Source: Bradyrhizobium jicamae (GTDB taxonomy: Bacteria; Pseudomonadota; Alphaproteobacteria; Rhizobiales; Xanthobacteraceae). From it: a DNA stretch of 64,000 nt. Shown here in pieces: positions 54,963-63,338 of the stretch. The notes under the pieces were generated by a model. That model saw nothing but the letters and a program-made list of their open reading frames with translations. It made no database searches and was not told the DNA's origin. Position 1 is the first letter of the stretch, and each line of letters begins with the position of its first letter. The translations under genes and the position numbers were made by a program. The stretch covers positions 1 through 64,000 of the forward strand of contig NZ_JAFCJX010000031.1 in NCBI RefSeq assembly GCF_018130695.1, in the 5' to 3' direction.

Positions 54963-55475
54963 ATGCCCCGCTATGTCGCGCTGCTGCGAGCGGTGAATGT
55001 CGGCGGCACCGGCAAGCTGCCGATGACCGAATTGAAGGCGATGTGCGTCGACGCAGGCTTTGCCGACGTCGCGACCTACATCGCCAGCGGCAATGTGGTG
55101 TTCTCGTCAAAACTCGGCGCAGCCAAGGTGAAGACAGCGCTGGAGGCGCGACTGCAGGCCTATGCGGGAAAACCGGTCGGCGTCGCCGTGCGCACCGCCG
55201 AGGAAATGGCCGCGGTGCTGAAGGCCAATCCGTTCCCGAAGGAGCCGCCGAACCGGACCGTTGCGATCTTCCTCGACGAGGCGCCGCCGAAAGACGTGCT
55301 CAAGGAGATCAAGGGTCAGCAGGACGAGCAGGTCCGGCTGGGCAAGCGCGAGATCTATGTCGCCTATCGCAACGGCATGGGACAATCGAAGCTCAGGATT
55401 CCCGCGGCCGCCCAGGGCACCGCTCGGAACATCAACACGATCGCAAAGCTCGCCGAGATGGCGGCGGGCGAGTAG
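54963..55475 (+). CDS. DUF1697 protein
   Basis: A 170-residue protein of the DUF1697 family: it opens YVALLRAVNVGGTGKLPM, has FADVATYIASGNVVFSS, and PPNRTVAIFLDEAPP in the middle. It is a soluble alpha/beta protein of unknown function. It is cotranscribed with the GST gene (7-base gap) and convergent with ilvA, two bases apart. Confidence 0.88.
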   Translation: MPRYVALLRAVNVGGTGKLPMTELKAMCVDAGFADVATYIASGNVVFSSKLGAAKVKTALEARLQAYAGKPVGVAVRTAEEMAAVLKANPFPKEPPNRTVAIFLDEAPPKDVLKEIKGQQDEQVRLGKREIYVAYRNGMGQSKLRIPAAAQGTARNINTIAKLAEMAAGE

Positions 55476-55477
55476 GC

Positions 55478-56701
55478 CTACCCGCCCCTCACCGAAAACC
55501 CCTCCTGGCCGAGCCTTAGCAGCACCTCTTCCAGATGCGCGCGGTCGCGGGTCTCGATGACGAGTTCCAAGAGCGTCGCCTTCGCCGGCAGGTCTGAGAA
55601 GGTGCGCTGATGCGAGACCTCGATGATGTTGGCGCCGACATCCGCCAGCAGGATCGAGACCGCGGCGAGCTGGCCGGGCCGGTCGACGATGTCGAGCGCC
55701 AGCTGGGTCAGCCGCCCTTCGCGCGCGAGCTCGCGCGTCAGCACCGAGGCGATGAGGCGCGTGTCGATGTTGCCGCCGGTCAGCACCAGCCCGACATTCT
55801 GTCCGGCAAATTGCGCAGGGTTTGCAAGCACGGCGGCAAGGCCCGCGGCGCCGGCGCCTTCGACCACCGTCTTCTCGATCGAGATCAGCATCGCGACCGC
55901 GCCCTCGATCTGGTCTTCGCTGACCAGCACGATGTCGTCGACGAGATCGCGCACGATCTTGGTGGTGATCGCGCCCGGCGCCTTCACCGCGATGCCTTCG
56001 GCGAGCGTGTCGCCGCGCATCGGCAGCTGCTCGCCTCTGACAGCGTTGTACATCGAGGGATAGAGCTGCGCCTGCACACCGATGATACGGATATCGGGCT
56101 TGAGCGCCTTCGCCGCGGTCGCTATCCCCGAGATCAGGCCGCCGCCGCCGATCGGCACCACGAGCACGTCGAGGTCAGGCACTTCAGCGAGCATCTCGAG
56201 CCCGATCGTGCCCTGCCCGGCAATGATCAGGGGATCGTCATAGGGATGGATCTGGATCAGGCCGCGTGCGACCGTCTGCTCGCGGACGAAGGCGGCGGCC
56301 TCCTCCAGGGTCTGGCCGGTGATGATGACCTCGGCGCCGTGCCGCCGTGTGTTGGCGATCTTCACCATCGGCGTGCCGACGGGCATCACGATAGTGGCGG
56401 GAATGCCGAGCCGCTTGGCGTGATAGGCCACGCCCTGGGCGTGGTTGCCGGCCGACATCGCGATGACGCCGCGCTTGCGCGCGTCAGGCGAGAGCGCCTG
56501 CAGGCGGTTCAGCGCGCCACGCTCCTTGAAGGTCGCGGTGAACTGCAGGTTCTCGAATTTGAGGAACAGGCGGCAGCCGCAGATCTCGCCGAGCGTGCGG
56601 CTCTCGTTGCAGGCCGTGACCTGGACCTGGTCGCGAATGGCCGCCGCCGCCGCATGGATATCGGCGAGCGTCACGGGACTTTCATCGGTATTCCGGGCCA
56701 T
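55478..56701 (-). CDS. ilvA: threonine ammonia-lyase with ACT domain
   Basis: A 407-residue PLP enzyme that deaminates L-threonine to 2-oxobutanoate, the first step toward isoleucine. The PLP Lys is Lys59 in TATFKERGALN, and the phosphate-binding glycine loop is IGGGGLISG (about 184-192). A single ACT-like domain (about 330-405; DIVDRPGQLAAVSILLADVG) is at the C terminus. This shorter form, with one ACT domain, differs from the ~510-residue biosynthetic IlvA with two, so it may be a catabolic type. Cytosolic. Promoter and RBS are not distinctive. Confidence 0.9.
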   Translation of the reverse strand: MARNTDESPVTLADIHAAAAAIRDQVQVTACNESRTLGEICGCRLFLKFENLQFTATFKERGALNRLQALSPDARKRGVIAMSAGNHAQGVAYHAKRLGIPATIVMPVGTPMVKIANTRRHGAEVIITGQTLEEAAAFVREQTVARGLIQIHPYDDPLIIAGQGTIGLEMLAEVPDLDVLVVPIGGGGLISGIATAAKALKPDIRIIGVQAQLYPSMYNAVRGEQLPMRGDTLAEGIAVKAPGAITTKIVRDLVDDIVLVSEDQIEGAVAMLISIEKTVVEGAGAAGLAAVLANPAQFAGQNVGLVLTGGNIDTRLIASVLTRELAREGRLTQLALDIVDRPGQLAAVSILLADVGANIIEVSHQRTFSDLPAKATLLELVIETRDRAHLEEVLLRLGQEGFSVRGG

Positions 56702-56785
56702 CTCAGCGTCGCTTATTACGGATCAAGCGACGCTTATAGCGCGTTTGCGCGCGATCGGTACGGCCGAGTTCCCGAAAAGGCCCGC

Positions 56786-56935
56786 CTATTTCGCGGCCAG
56801 CGCATCCTCGCGCGAGGGCGCCGGCTTGGCGCGTTCGACCTCATCGCATTTCGGGCACAGCAGAGCGGTGCGGAAATGCTGGTCGAGCGCAATGGTTCGC
56901 GTCCTGCCGCACTGGCAGCGCATCGGCTTGTCCAT
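56786..56935 (-). CDS. 49-residue zinc-ribbon protein
   Basis: A short protein with a probable four-Cys zinc ribbon: RCQCGRT near the N terminus and LLCPKCDEVE about 20 residues later. An Ala/Lys-rich tail follows. The ATG at 56935 has a GGATC ribosome-like site. The open frame reaches 57100, but the upstream part has no RBS and an unlikely composition. The function is unknown. Confidence 0.6.
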   Translation of the reverse strand: MDKPMRCQCGRTRTIALDQHFRTALLCPKCDEVERAKPAPSREDALAAK

Positions 56936-57032
56936 GGGAGATCCGGCCCGGGTTCGATGAGAGGGAAGCGTGCGCTTAGCTAACCCGGCCCGGCTAATCC
57001 AATATGACCTGGCGATCGAAAATGTTGCGGCG

Positions 57033-57188
57033 TCAGAACAGGCCGGGACTGAGATCGAGGCCGTAAGTGGCCACCAGCAGCGAGACGCAGAGACCCGCAA
57101 GCGCGAACAGCAGCAGCTGCCTGACGACGGTGACTTGAATTGAATTTGCGGGAAATGCGCGGGCGATCGATTGAGTTATAGCCGTCAT
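57033..57188 (-). CDS. 51-residue single-pass membrane protein
   Basis: A short protein with a soluble N terminus and one transmembrane helix (about 24-46; LLLFALAGLCVSLLVATYGL). A GGAAGG six bases before ATG 57188 supports translation. Similar 50-residue proteins ending in DLSPGLF are common in Bradyrhizobium (from memory). Confidence 0.6.
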   Translation of the reverse strand: MTAITQSIARAFPANSIQVTVVRQLLLFALAGLCVSLLVATYGLDLSPGLF

Positions 57189-57244
57189 TTGCGACCTTCC
57201 AGAGCCGTGCCCCGCGAGTGAGTCACGTTGGATGGCGTTGCGGT

Positions 57245-57652
57245 TCAACGCTGCTCGGAAATGGGACCGCGGCGAACGGTTCCCGTGTGCGCGAGATCAC
57301 GCGGACGCCGCGCGTTGGTCTTGAAACGATGGCCGACGACGATCAGCGCGCCCTCTCGCGTGGTCACGTCGGCCACTGGCGCAGGCGCGCGGTTGTCCTG
57401 CGTCACCGCTTCCAGCGTCTGCAGGAAATCGCGGCCTGCCTGTGTGATCTTCCAGCCGTCGGCGTCACGCACGACATAACCGTTGCTGAAAATATCGACG
57501 TCCCGAACCCGCGATGCCAGACGCTTGATGCGCGCCTGCCACTCCGGACCGCTCGATGAGAGAATTGCGAGATCGTGCTTGAGCGAATCGAGCGTCGCAC
57601 GGCCACTGCCGTGACTGGCCAATACTTTCAGAATGGCAATCTGAATGCTCAC
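57245..57652 (-). CDS. small winged-helix-like protein
   Basis: A 135-residue protein. The first ~90 residues look like a winged helix: SIQIAILKVLASHGSGRATL, DSLKHDLAILSSSGPEW, then a wing SNGYVVRDADGWKITQAG. The tail is Pro/Arg-rich and likely disordered. The start is taken as GTG 57652, since MSIQIAILKVLAS matches the N terminus of related Bradyrhizobium proteins (from memory). It may bind DNA. The target is unknown. Confidence 0.65.
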   Translation of the reverse strand: MSIQIAILKVLASHGSGRATLDSLKHDLAILSSSGPEWQARIKRLASRVRDVDIFSNGYVVRDADGWKITQAGRDFLQTLEAVTQDNRAPAPVADVTTREGALIVVGHRFKTNARRPRDLAHTGTVRRGPISEQR

Positions 57653-57772
57653 CCCAACGCCCCAGACCGCAGCGGTTCTTGTGTTCTGCGCAGTCAATGA
57701 CACGGATATCGTGTCACCGACTCCGCAGTCCAGCAAGCGCGAAAGTTATCCACGTCGCGCAACGGTATGGGC

Positions 57773-59299
57773 TTACGCTGCCTTCGCCGCGCCGACGCGC
57801 CGCTCGGGTCGCACAGATGTCATCGATTCTTCTTCAGCATCCTGCGGCGCGCCCCAGAAGGCTTCGACGCTCGGTCCGTCAGTCACGCGGCGGTCACGCA
57901 AGAAGCCGAGGATTTCATGCGGCCAGACGCGCCGCCCCATCTGCGTGTACCAGCGCATCGCGTGGCGCAGGCCGGCGTCGCGATGGAACAGCACGCGCGC
58001 CAGCGCCTTCGGGCGGCATTGCACCACCATCTCGGTGAATTTGAACCACAGCAGCACGCGCCACGGCGGCATGTGCCGCGTCGCCAGCACCTGATGCTTG
58101 TAGTCCCAGCGGCGGCGGTCGGTCTGGATCACGCGGCGGCCGGTGGCGAGCCGGAAATACGGCGTCCAGCGGTGCGGCGTGACATAGAGCATCTGGATCT
58201 GGTCGGGATCGTAGGACAACAATTGTCGTAACCCGCGCCAGTGATCGCGATCGGTCTCCTCCTCGAAGCCGACCACCCAGGTCGCCATCGACAGGATGCC
58301 GTGCTGGCGCATCAGGCGAATCGCCTCGCGATCGGTCGTGGTGGTCGCGCCCTTGCGGATCAGCGCAAGCGTCTTCTCGTCGGTGTTCTCCATGCCGAGC
58401 AGGAAACGCTGCCAGCCCGCCTGCTTGTAGAGATGCAGGATGTCGGCATCGCGCACGATGTCGTCGGCGCGGGTCGAGCCGACCAGGATCAGATCGACGT
58501 TCTCGGCGATCAGCGCCTCGAGGAAGGCGCGCCAGACTTTCTTCGAGACCGTCGGGTTCTCGTCGGCAAAATTGATCACCTTGACGCCATGCTCGCGATT
58601 GAGCCGCGCCAGTTCCCTGGCAAAGCGGACGGGATCGCGATGCCGCCAACGCGTCCAGAAGCCGCGCTGGCCGCAATAATTGCAGAGGTGCGGACAGCCG
58701 CGCGAGAACTGCACGACCACGGCGCGCAAGCCGCCCCAGTAGCTGTATCGTGCGTGATCGATCAGTTCCCAGCCGACGCGATAGGCATCGAGGTCGCGGA
58801 TCACCGGCGCCGGCGGCGTCGCGCGGACGCCCTGCCCATCGCGGTAAGCGATGCCAGCGATGACGTCGAGATCGTGACCGAATTCGAGTGCGCGCATCAG
58901 CCGCCGCGCGGTCTCTTCGCCCTCACCGCGAACGATCGCGGTGACATAGGACTCTTCATCCAAGATCTCGCGCCAGTGATAGGTCGGGAACACGCCGCCA
59001 TAGACGATCAGCACCCACGGCATCACGCGGACAATGGCTTGCGCGACCTCCGTGATGACGGGATGGCCCGAGGTCGAGCCGGAATGACCGAACAGCACGG
59101 CATCGGGGCGAAATTCTGCGGCCTCCGCGACGATCGCGGTGACCGGCATCGGGCCGAACTCGGCATCGAGCAGACGGACATCGTGGCCGTCGTCGATCAG
59201 CGGACCGCCGATCGACAGCAGCCCGAGCGGCGGCAGATGATCGTCGGGAATCCGGCTGCCGATCGAGGGGTGGGGGATATTGATCAAGAGAATGCGCAT
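57773..59299 (-). CDS. BchE-like B12-binding radical SAM protein
   Basis: A 508-residue protein with an N-terminal B12-binding domain (about 1-140; opens RILLINIPHPSIGSRIPDDH) and a radical SAM core (about 190-400) whose cluster motif is CPHLCNYCG (Cys202, Cys206, Cys209). From memory of the family, the stretch after the cluster (FWTRWRHRDP, INFADENPTVSKK, RKGATTTTDREAI) follows the pattern of BchE, the oxygen-independent Mg-protoporphyrin ester cyclase. It is shorter than BchE and diverges at both ends. No other bch, crt or puf gene is near. A different substrate is likely, perhaps an isoprenoid or hopanoid, since uppS is the next gene upstream. Confidence 0.75.
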   Translation of the reverse strand: MRILLINIPHPSIGSRIPDDHLPPLGLLSIGGPLIDDGHDVRLLDAEFGPMPVTAIVAEAAEFRPDAVLFGHSGSTSGHPVITEVAQAIVRVMPWVLIVYGGVFPTYHWREILDEESYVTAIVRGEGEETARRLMRALEFGHDLDVIAGIAYRDGQGVRATPPAPVIRDLDAYRVGWELIDHARYSYWGGLRAVVVQFSRGCPHLCNYCGQRGFWTRWRHRDPVRFARELARLNREHGVKVINFADENPTVSKKVWRAFLEALIAENVDLILVGSTRADDIVRDADILHLYKQAGWQRFLLGMENTDEKTLALIRKGATTTTDREAIRLMRQHGILSMATWVVGFEEETDRDHWRGLRQLLSYDPDQIQMLYVTPHRWTPYFRLATGRRVIQTDRRRWDYKHQVLATRHMPPWRVLLWFKFTEMVVQCRPKALARVLFHRDAGLRHAMRWYTQMGRRVWPHEILGFLRDRRVTDGPSVEAFWGAPQDAEEESMTSVRPERRVGAAKAA

Positions 59300-59434
59300 G
59301 AACGGTCGCTCCCGCTGTTGGCGTGATCGGTCGTCCCCGCATGTTCTGGAGTGGAAAGCCCAACCCCCCGGCTGAGCTTTTGGGATGCGAAACGCGATGC
59401 TTCGCGCGATCGCGTCTGGCGATCGCCGAGGGAT

Positions 59435-60166
59435 TTAGAGGCTCGGCACCTCCTGCGGCAAAATCGCCTGCAGGCCGCCGAAGCGGCGCTCGCGGCGATG
59501 GAATGAGGTCAGCGCCTCGGCGAGATCATCGCCATCGAACTCCGGCCACATCCGCTCGGTGAAGTGCAGCTCGGCATAGGCGCCCTCCCAGAGCAGGAAA
59601 TCGGACAGCCGCTTCTCACCGGAGGTGCGGATGATCAGGTCGACATCGCGCAGATTCGTTTGGCCGGTAATGAGATCGGCGAAGCTTTCGCGGGTGAGTT
59701 GGAGACCGACGGCGTTGGCCGCGGCCTTGAGGATGGCGTCGCGCGCGGAGTAGTCGATGGCGATGCGCAGATGCAGCGTGGTGCCGTCGGCCGTCTCGGC
59801 TTCGGCGCGCGCGATCGCGTTGGCGATGCCATCGGGCAGTCGGTCGCGGCGGCCGATCACGGTAAGGCGGACGCCGTTTTTCACCAGTGCCTCGATCTCG
59901 TTGGCGAGATAGAAGCGCAACAGCGCCATCAGCGCGGTGACTTCGGCTTTCGGCCGCCGCCAATTGTCGCTGGAGAAGGCATAGAGCGTCAGCGTGCCGA
60001 CGCCCTGGTCGGGCGCGGCCTCGACGATGCGGCGGATCGCTTCCACACCGGCTTCGTGACCGCGCAGCCGCGAGAGCCCGCGGCGGGTCGCCCAACGGCC
60101 GTTGCCGTCCATGATGATGCCGACATGCAGGAGCGTTTCAGGGTTTGTCGCAGCGTTACTTTGCAT
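59435..60166 (-). CDS. uppS: cis-prenyltransferase (UppS-like)
   Basis: A 243-residue isoprenyl transferase that condenses isopentenyl diphosphate onto an allylic primer to make undecaprenyl or shorter cis-polyprenyl diphosphate. The catalytic Asp20 is in IIMDGNGRWATRRG. Substrate-binding motifs RTSGEKRLSDFLLW (about 190-203) and AELHFTERMWPEF follow. The ATG at 60166 lies inside the ACTTTG-N5-CAAAGT palindrome (60158-60174) and has GGAGA eight bases upstream. There are no cdsA, dxr or frr genes nearby, so it may be a second copy beside the usual cluster. Confidence 0.88.
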   Translation of the reverse strand: MQSNAATNPETLLHVGIIMDGNGRWATRRGLSRLRGHEAGVEAIRRIVEAAPDQGVGTLTLYAFSSDNWRRPKAEVTALMALLRFYLANEIEALVKNGVRLTVIGRRDRLPDGIANAIARAEAETADGTTLHLRIAIDYSARDAILKAAANAVGLQLTRESFADLITGQTNLRDVDLIIRTSGEKRLSDFLLWEGAYAELHFTERMWPEFDGDDLAEALTSFHRRERRFGGLQAILPQEVPSL

Positions 60167-60174
60167 CACAAAGT
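60158..60174. promoter_or_regulatory. ACTTTG-N5-CAAAGT palindrome over uppS start
   Basis: A perfect 6-bp inverted repeat with 5-base spacer that contains the uppS start codon. The same palindrome with a different spacer occurs at 61192-61208, upstream of the membrane-protein/regulator pair. Likely operator of the winged-helix regulator at 60196-60579. Confidence 0.65.
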
Positions 60175-60195
60175 CTCCGGGCAAAAAAAGGGGTG

Positions 60196-60579
60196 TCAGG
60201 CGTGCTGGATGCCGAGGCGATTGGGCGTGCTTTCACCCTTGCCCGCAGCCTTGGCGGCGTCGCGCACCAGCTGCTCGAGCACGGCGAGATAATCCAGGAA
60301 GCGGCGGCGGCCGGATTTGGTCAGGCGGCATGTGGTGTGCGGGCGATTGCCCTCATAGCCCTTGATGACGTCGACGAGACCGGCCTCCTGCAGCACTTGC
60401 AGATGGCGGCTGAGATTGCCGTCGGTGAGACCGCAGAGCTGCTTGAGATCGGCAAATGCGAGTCCCTTCGGATGCGCCATCAGCGAGGTGAGCAGCCCGA
60501 GCCGCGCCTTCTCGTGGATCACGCGATCGAGGCCGTCATAGGCGAATGGCGCGCTGGGCGCGTCAGTCTTCGACATCAT
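60196..60579 (-). CDS. winged-helix transcriptional regulator (HTH_34/ArsR-like)
   Basis: A 127-residue regulator with a DNA-binding winged helix (about 18-95): YDGLDRVIHEKARLGLLTSL, then GLAFADLKQLCGLTDGNLSR, HLQVLQEAGLVDVIKG and a wing ending GRRRFLDYL. There are no metal-binding Cys. It overlaps the upstream membrane-protein gene by 17 bases (translational coupling) and ends 29 bases before uppS. The two identical-type palindromes at 61192-61208 and 60158-60174 are the probable operators. A GGGAG precedes two adjacent ATGs (60579 and 60576). Confidence 0.85.
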   Translation of the reverse strand: MMSKTDAPSAPFAYDGLDRVIHEKARLGLLTSLMAHPKGLAFADLKQLCGLTDGNLSRHLQVLQEAGLVDVIKGYEGNRPHTTCRLTKSGRRRFLDYLAVLEQLVRDAAKAAGKGESTPNRLGIQHA

Positions 60580-61180
60580 TGTCTCCCGAAGCGAAATAGA
60601 GCAGCGCGGCGAGCAGCAACTGGCCGATCGCGAAAGGAACGCCCATGGTCCAGGGCGACAGCGTGTGACTCTGGCTCGCGATCAACAGCACCGTGAAGCC
60701 CGACAGGAAATACCAGGCCCCGCCGAGCGCAATCGTGCGCGGCAGCGAGCGGACCGAGGCGAACACGCCGATCGAGACCAGCACCTGCCAGAGGCCCGGC
60801 AGCATCCACAGCGTCTCCGGCGCGAATTTCCATTGCAGGATCGCGAGCAGGACGCCGGCGACCGCCGCCGGCAGGAACTGCTCGATCGCCTGCTGCACCA
60901 TCGCGTCCGCAAGACCCGAATGATGCCGCCGCGAGCGCGCCTGCATCTCGATCCAGATCAGGCCTGCGGACACGAACGCCGCCGCGGCCCAACCGACCAG
61001 GAACACGACCGGATTTGCGGTGGGGTTAGCGAGCCAGAGATGTTGCGCGACCGTCGTGAGCAGCGCGATGCCGCTGGTGGCGGCGACTGTCGCCGGTCCG
61101 TAGCCGCGGAACGCGGTGCCGGCCGCGATCTGGCTGCGGATCGCCAATATGTCGGCCAGGGCCTTGTCGAGATCGCGCAT
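60563..61180 (-). CDS. membrane protein paired with winged-helix regulator
   Basis: A 205-residue protein: an N-terminal soluble helix (MRDLDKALADILAIRSQIAA) and about six transmembrane helices (from about 33 to 198). Similar membrane-plus-HTH pairs are widespread in alphaproteobacteria (from memory), but the function is not known. Met at 61180 follows a GGAAG; the frame to 61255 lies over the palindrome. It is cotranscribed with the regulator through a 17-base overlap. Confidence 0.75.
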   Translation of the reverse strand: MRDLDKALADILAIRSQIAAGTAFRGYGPATVAATSGIALLTTVAQHLWLANPTANPVVFLVGWAAAAFVSAGLIWIEMQARSRRHHSGLADAMVQQAIEQFLPAAVAGVLLAILQWKFAPETLWMLPGLWQVLVSIGVFASVRSLPRTIALGGAWYFLSGFTVLLIASQSHTLSPWTMGVPFAIGQLLLAALLYFASGDNDVED

Positions 61181-61191
61181 GAGGCTTCCGC

Positions 61192-61208
61192 ACTTTGTAT
61201 TGCAAAGT
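61192..61208. promoter_or_regulatory. ACTTTG-N5-CAAAGT palindrome upstream of membrane/regulator operon
   Basis: A perfect 6-bp inverted repeat with spacer TATTG, 12 bases from the start of the membrane-protein gene. Second copy at 60158-60174. Confidence 0.7.
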
Positions 61209-61308
61209 ATACGGCATCGCCAAGTAAATGCAAGAGCCTTCGCGGCGGCGAGCATGTCGCCTCGCGATGGCTATGGTTAATGTCTGCTTAACGCCGCGCG
61301 CCGGCGGC

Positions 61309-61662
61309 TCAGACCGTCACGAGATTGGCGAAGCCGCCATAGATCATCCGCTTGGCATCGAACGGCATCGCGTCGAGGCTCATCTTGAGCCGCTTGTCGG
61401 CCATCACCTTGGCATTGATCCTGTCGCGCTGGGCGCGCGACTTGTAGGTGATCCAGGCGAACACGACGGTCTCGCCCGTCTTCAGCTTCACGCTCTGCGG
61501 AAACGAGGTGAGCTTGCCCGGCTTGACGTCATCGGCCACCCATTCGCGATAATCCAGCGCGCCATGTTCGCGCCAGATCCTGCCGGCCTTGCGCGACAGC
61601 TTTGCGTAGGCCTTCAAATTCTTCTTCGGGACGGCGACGATGAAGCCATCGACGTAGGGCAT
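61309..61662 (-). CDS. DUF1428 protein
   Basis: A 117-residue protein of the DUF1428 family (dimeric alpha/beta barrel). It opens MPYVDGFIVAVPKKNLKAYA and has ETVVFAWITYKSRAQRDRIN. The Met-rich ending is MPFDAKRMIYGGF. Length and motifs fit the family. The function is unknown. It is flanked by a repeat and by the DUF899 operon. Confidence 0.92.
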   Translation of the reverse strand: MPYVDGFIVAVPKKNLKAYAKLSRKAGRIWREHGALDYREWVADDVKPGKLTSFPQSVKLKTGETVVFAWITYKSRAQRDRINAKVMADKRLKMSLDAMPFDAKRMIYGGFANLVTV

Positions 61663-61684
61663 CGGCGTTTCCTGTTGTTGGTTC

Positions 61685-61771
61685 CGTCATTGCGAGGGGC
61701 AAAGCGAAGAAGCAATCCATCGCTCCGCACATGCGGCTCGATGGATTGCTTCGCTTTGCTCGCAATGACGG
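61685..61771. repeat. palindromic repeat (CGTCATTGCGAG family)
   Basis: Inverted arms of about 35 bases: CGTCATTGCGAG...GCAATCCATCG against CGATGGATTGC...CTCGCAATGACG, with a central gcacatgcggc loop. It would form one long hairpin. Only copy noticed in this window. Confidence 0.8.
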
Positions 61772-61793
61772 CGTGCGCGTAACGCGTGGCGCG

Positions 61794-62531
61794 TCAGCTA
61801 TGGCAGCAGGATGCCTGAACCGGTTGCGGTTGGTACTGGTCACGGTGCCGCACCCAATCCATCGGATACGGCAAACCATCTTCATGACGGCCGAGCGGCG
61901 TCAGGTCGAGATAGTGGTAGGCGGCATTCATCATGTCGAGGCCGCGGGCGAAGGTGGAGTAGGTGTGGAACACGTCTCCCCTCTCGTCGCGATAGAAGAC
62001 GCTGATCCCTGGCAGTTCCGGCCCATAGAATGGCGTGGTTCCGAAATTGTAGAGCGCCTTGCCCGCGTCGATCTGCTCGCGCGTGAACGTGACTCCATAG
62101 TCGGAGTTGAAGTCATTGTTGCCCGACGAGACCCAATCGAAGGTCCAGCCCATCCGTTTCTTGAACGCGTCGAGTTTTGCGATCGGCGCGAGCGAGATCG
62201 CGACCATGGTAGTGTCGCGCGCGGCAAGATGCGGCGCCATGCGATCAAAGCCGTCGGCCCAGAATGAGCAGCTCTTGCACGCCGCGTCCCAGTCGGGCGC
62301 GAACATCACGTGCTGCACCACGAGCTGCGGCCGGCCCTGGAACAGATCGACGAGCGTAACCTTGCCGTTCGGTCCGTCGAACACATAGTGCTTGTCGACC
62401 TTGACCCAGGGCAGGCCGCGGCGCTCTTCGCTGAGCGCCTCGCGGGCCTGGGTCAGTTCCTTCTCGCGCGCCATATGCGCCTTGCGGGCTGCGATCCATT
62501 CCTCGCGCGAAACGATCTTGTGCGGTTGCAT
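61794..62531 (-). CDS. DUF899 thioredoxin-like protein
   Basis: A 245-residue DUF899 protein, related to thioredoxin-fold redox proteins. It opens with VSREEWIAARKAHMAREKEL (from residue 7), has RRGLPWVKVDKHYVF, WDAACKSCSFWADGF with a Cys-x2-Cys pair, DTTMVAISLAPI, and FYRDERGDVFHTYSTFARG. A Cys-Cys pair is near the C terminus. ATG 62531 has GGAG seven bases upstream. It is the last gene of the ArsR/SRPBCC/DUF899 unit, 10 bases after the SRPBCC gene. Confidence 0.9.
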   Translation of the reverse strand: MQPHKIVSREEWIAARKAHMAREKELTQAREALSEERRGLPWVKVDKHYVFDGPNGKVTLVDLFQGRPQLVVQHVMFAPDWDAACKSCSFWADGFDRMAPHLAARDTTMVAISLAPIAKLDAFKKRMGWTFDWVSSGNNDFNSDYGVTFTREQIDAGKALYNFGTTPFYGPELPGISVFYRDERGDVFHTYSTFARGLDMMNAAYHYLDLTPLGRHEDGLPYPMDWVRHRDQYQPQPVQASCCHS

Positions 62532-62541
62532 GGGATACTCC

Positions 62542-63009
62542 TTAGGCAGCGACATAATTTTCCAGATTGGCAAGGAACTCGGTCCAACCACGTTGATGGT
62601 TGTCACGCGCCGTCTCGTCAGCGAACTGGGCATGATGGAAGGTGAGCAGCGTGCCGGCGCCGTCGGGCTTGATCGTAACAGTCACCAGCGACTCGCGCTC
62701 AGGCGTCGAGTGCCAGGCCCAGCTGAATACCAGCCGCTCGTTCGGCACCACCTCACGATAGACGCCGCCGACCTCGTGATAGTCGCCGGCGGCATTGTTG
62801 AAGCTGATGCGATAGCGGCCACCGACGCGGACATCGAGGTCGGCGCGCGTGGTGCCCGGGGTCACCACCGACGGCCCGAACCACTGCGCTAGGTTTTCCG
62901 GGTTGGTCCACGCGGCGTAGACTTTTTCCGGCCTGGCGCGGAGACGGCGCGTGAGCGTGAGGCTCGGTCGTTGGGCAACGTCGGCTGCGGCTGCGGTGCT
63001 GTTGGCCAT
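62542..63009 (-). CDS. SRPBCC/AHSA1-domain protein
   Basis: A 155-residue SRPBCC (Bet v 1-like) protein of the AHSA1 group. RRLRARPEKVYAAWTNPENL and AQWFGPSVVTPGTTRADLDV form the first strands, then VGGRYRISFNN, a PNERLVFSWAWHS strand, and a C-terminal helix with RGWTEFLANLENYV. It has a hydrophobic pocket fold for an unknown ligand. A GGAGGA precedes ATG 63009. It overlaps the ArsR gene by 121 bases. Confidence 0.9.
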   Translation of the reverse strand: MANSTAAAADVAQRPSLTLTRRLRARPEKVYAAWTNPENLAQWFGPSVVTPGTTRADLDVRVGGRYRISFNNAAGDYHEVGGVYREVVPNERLVFSWAWHSTPERESLVTVTIKPDGAGTLLTFHHAQFADETARDNHQRGWTEFLANLENYVAA

Positions 63010-63338
63010 GGGTCTTCCTCCACAAAGGCGGCAAGGCGATCGAGATTGGCGGACCAGAATTGCGCATAGTGATTGAGCCAGTTCATCGCTTGCTCCATCG
63101 GCCTGGCGGTGAGCCGGCACGCCACCGTGCGGCCTGTCTTCTCGCGCGCGACCAGGCCGGCATCCGTGAGCACGTCGAGATGCTTCATGATCGCGGGCAG
63201 CGACATCGCAAATGGCTGGGCCAACTCGCTCACGGACAGGCTGTCCGTCTCACCAAGACGCGCCAGCAAGGCGCGACGGGTGGGGTCGGACAGCGCGGCA
63301 AAGGTACGGTCCAACGTCTCGTCCTGATACTTAACCAT
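62889..63338 (-). CDS. ArsR-family regulator
   Basis: A 149-residue ArsR-type regulator. The winged helix (about 8-90) reads LDRTFAALSDPTRRALLARL, SVSELAQPFAMSLPAIMKHL, and DVLTDAGLVAREKTGRTVAC. No metal-site Cys is visible. The last ~45 residues are Pro/Arg-rich, encoded in the region overlapping the SRPBCC gene, and are unlike the family. The start codon lies inside an imperfect palindrome TTAACC-ATGT-GGTTTA (63331-63346), probably its own operator. Such regulators usually repress their SRPBCC partner. Confidence 0.9.
   Translation of the reverse strand: MVKYQDETLDRTFAALSDPTRRALLARLGETDSLSVSELAQPFAMSLPAIMKHLDVLTDAGLVAREKTGRTVACRLTARPMEQAMNWLNHYAQFWSANLDRLAAFVEEDPWPTAPQPQPTLPNDRASRSRAVSAPGRKKSTPRGPTRKT

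Noticed and set aside
57773..59299. True bchE (anaerobic Mg-protoporphyrin cyclase)
   Set aside because: Only the core resembles BchE; length and both ends differ and no photosynthesis genes are near.
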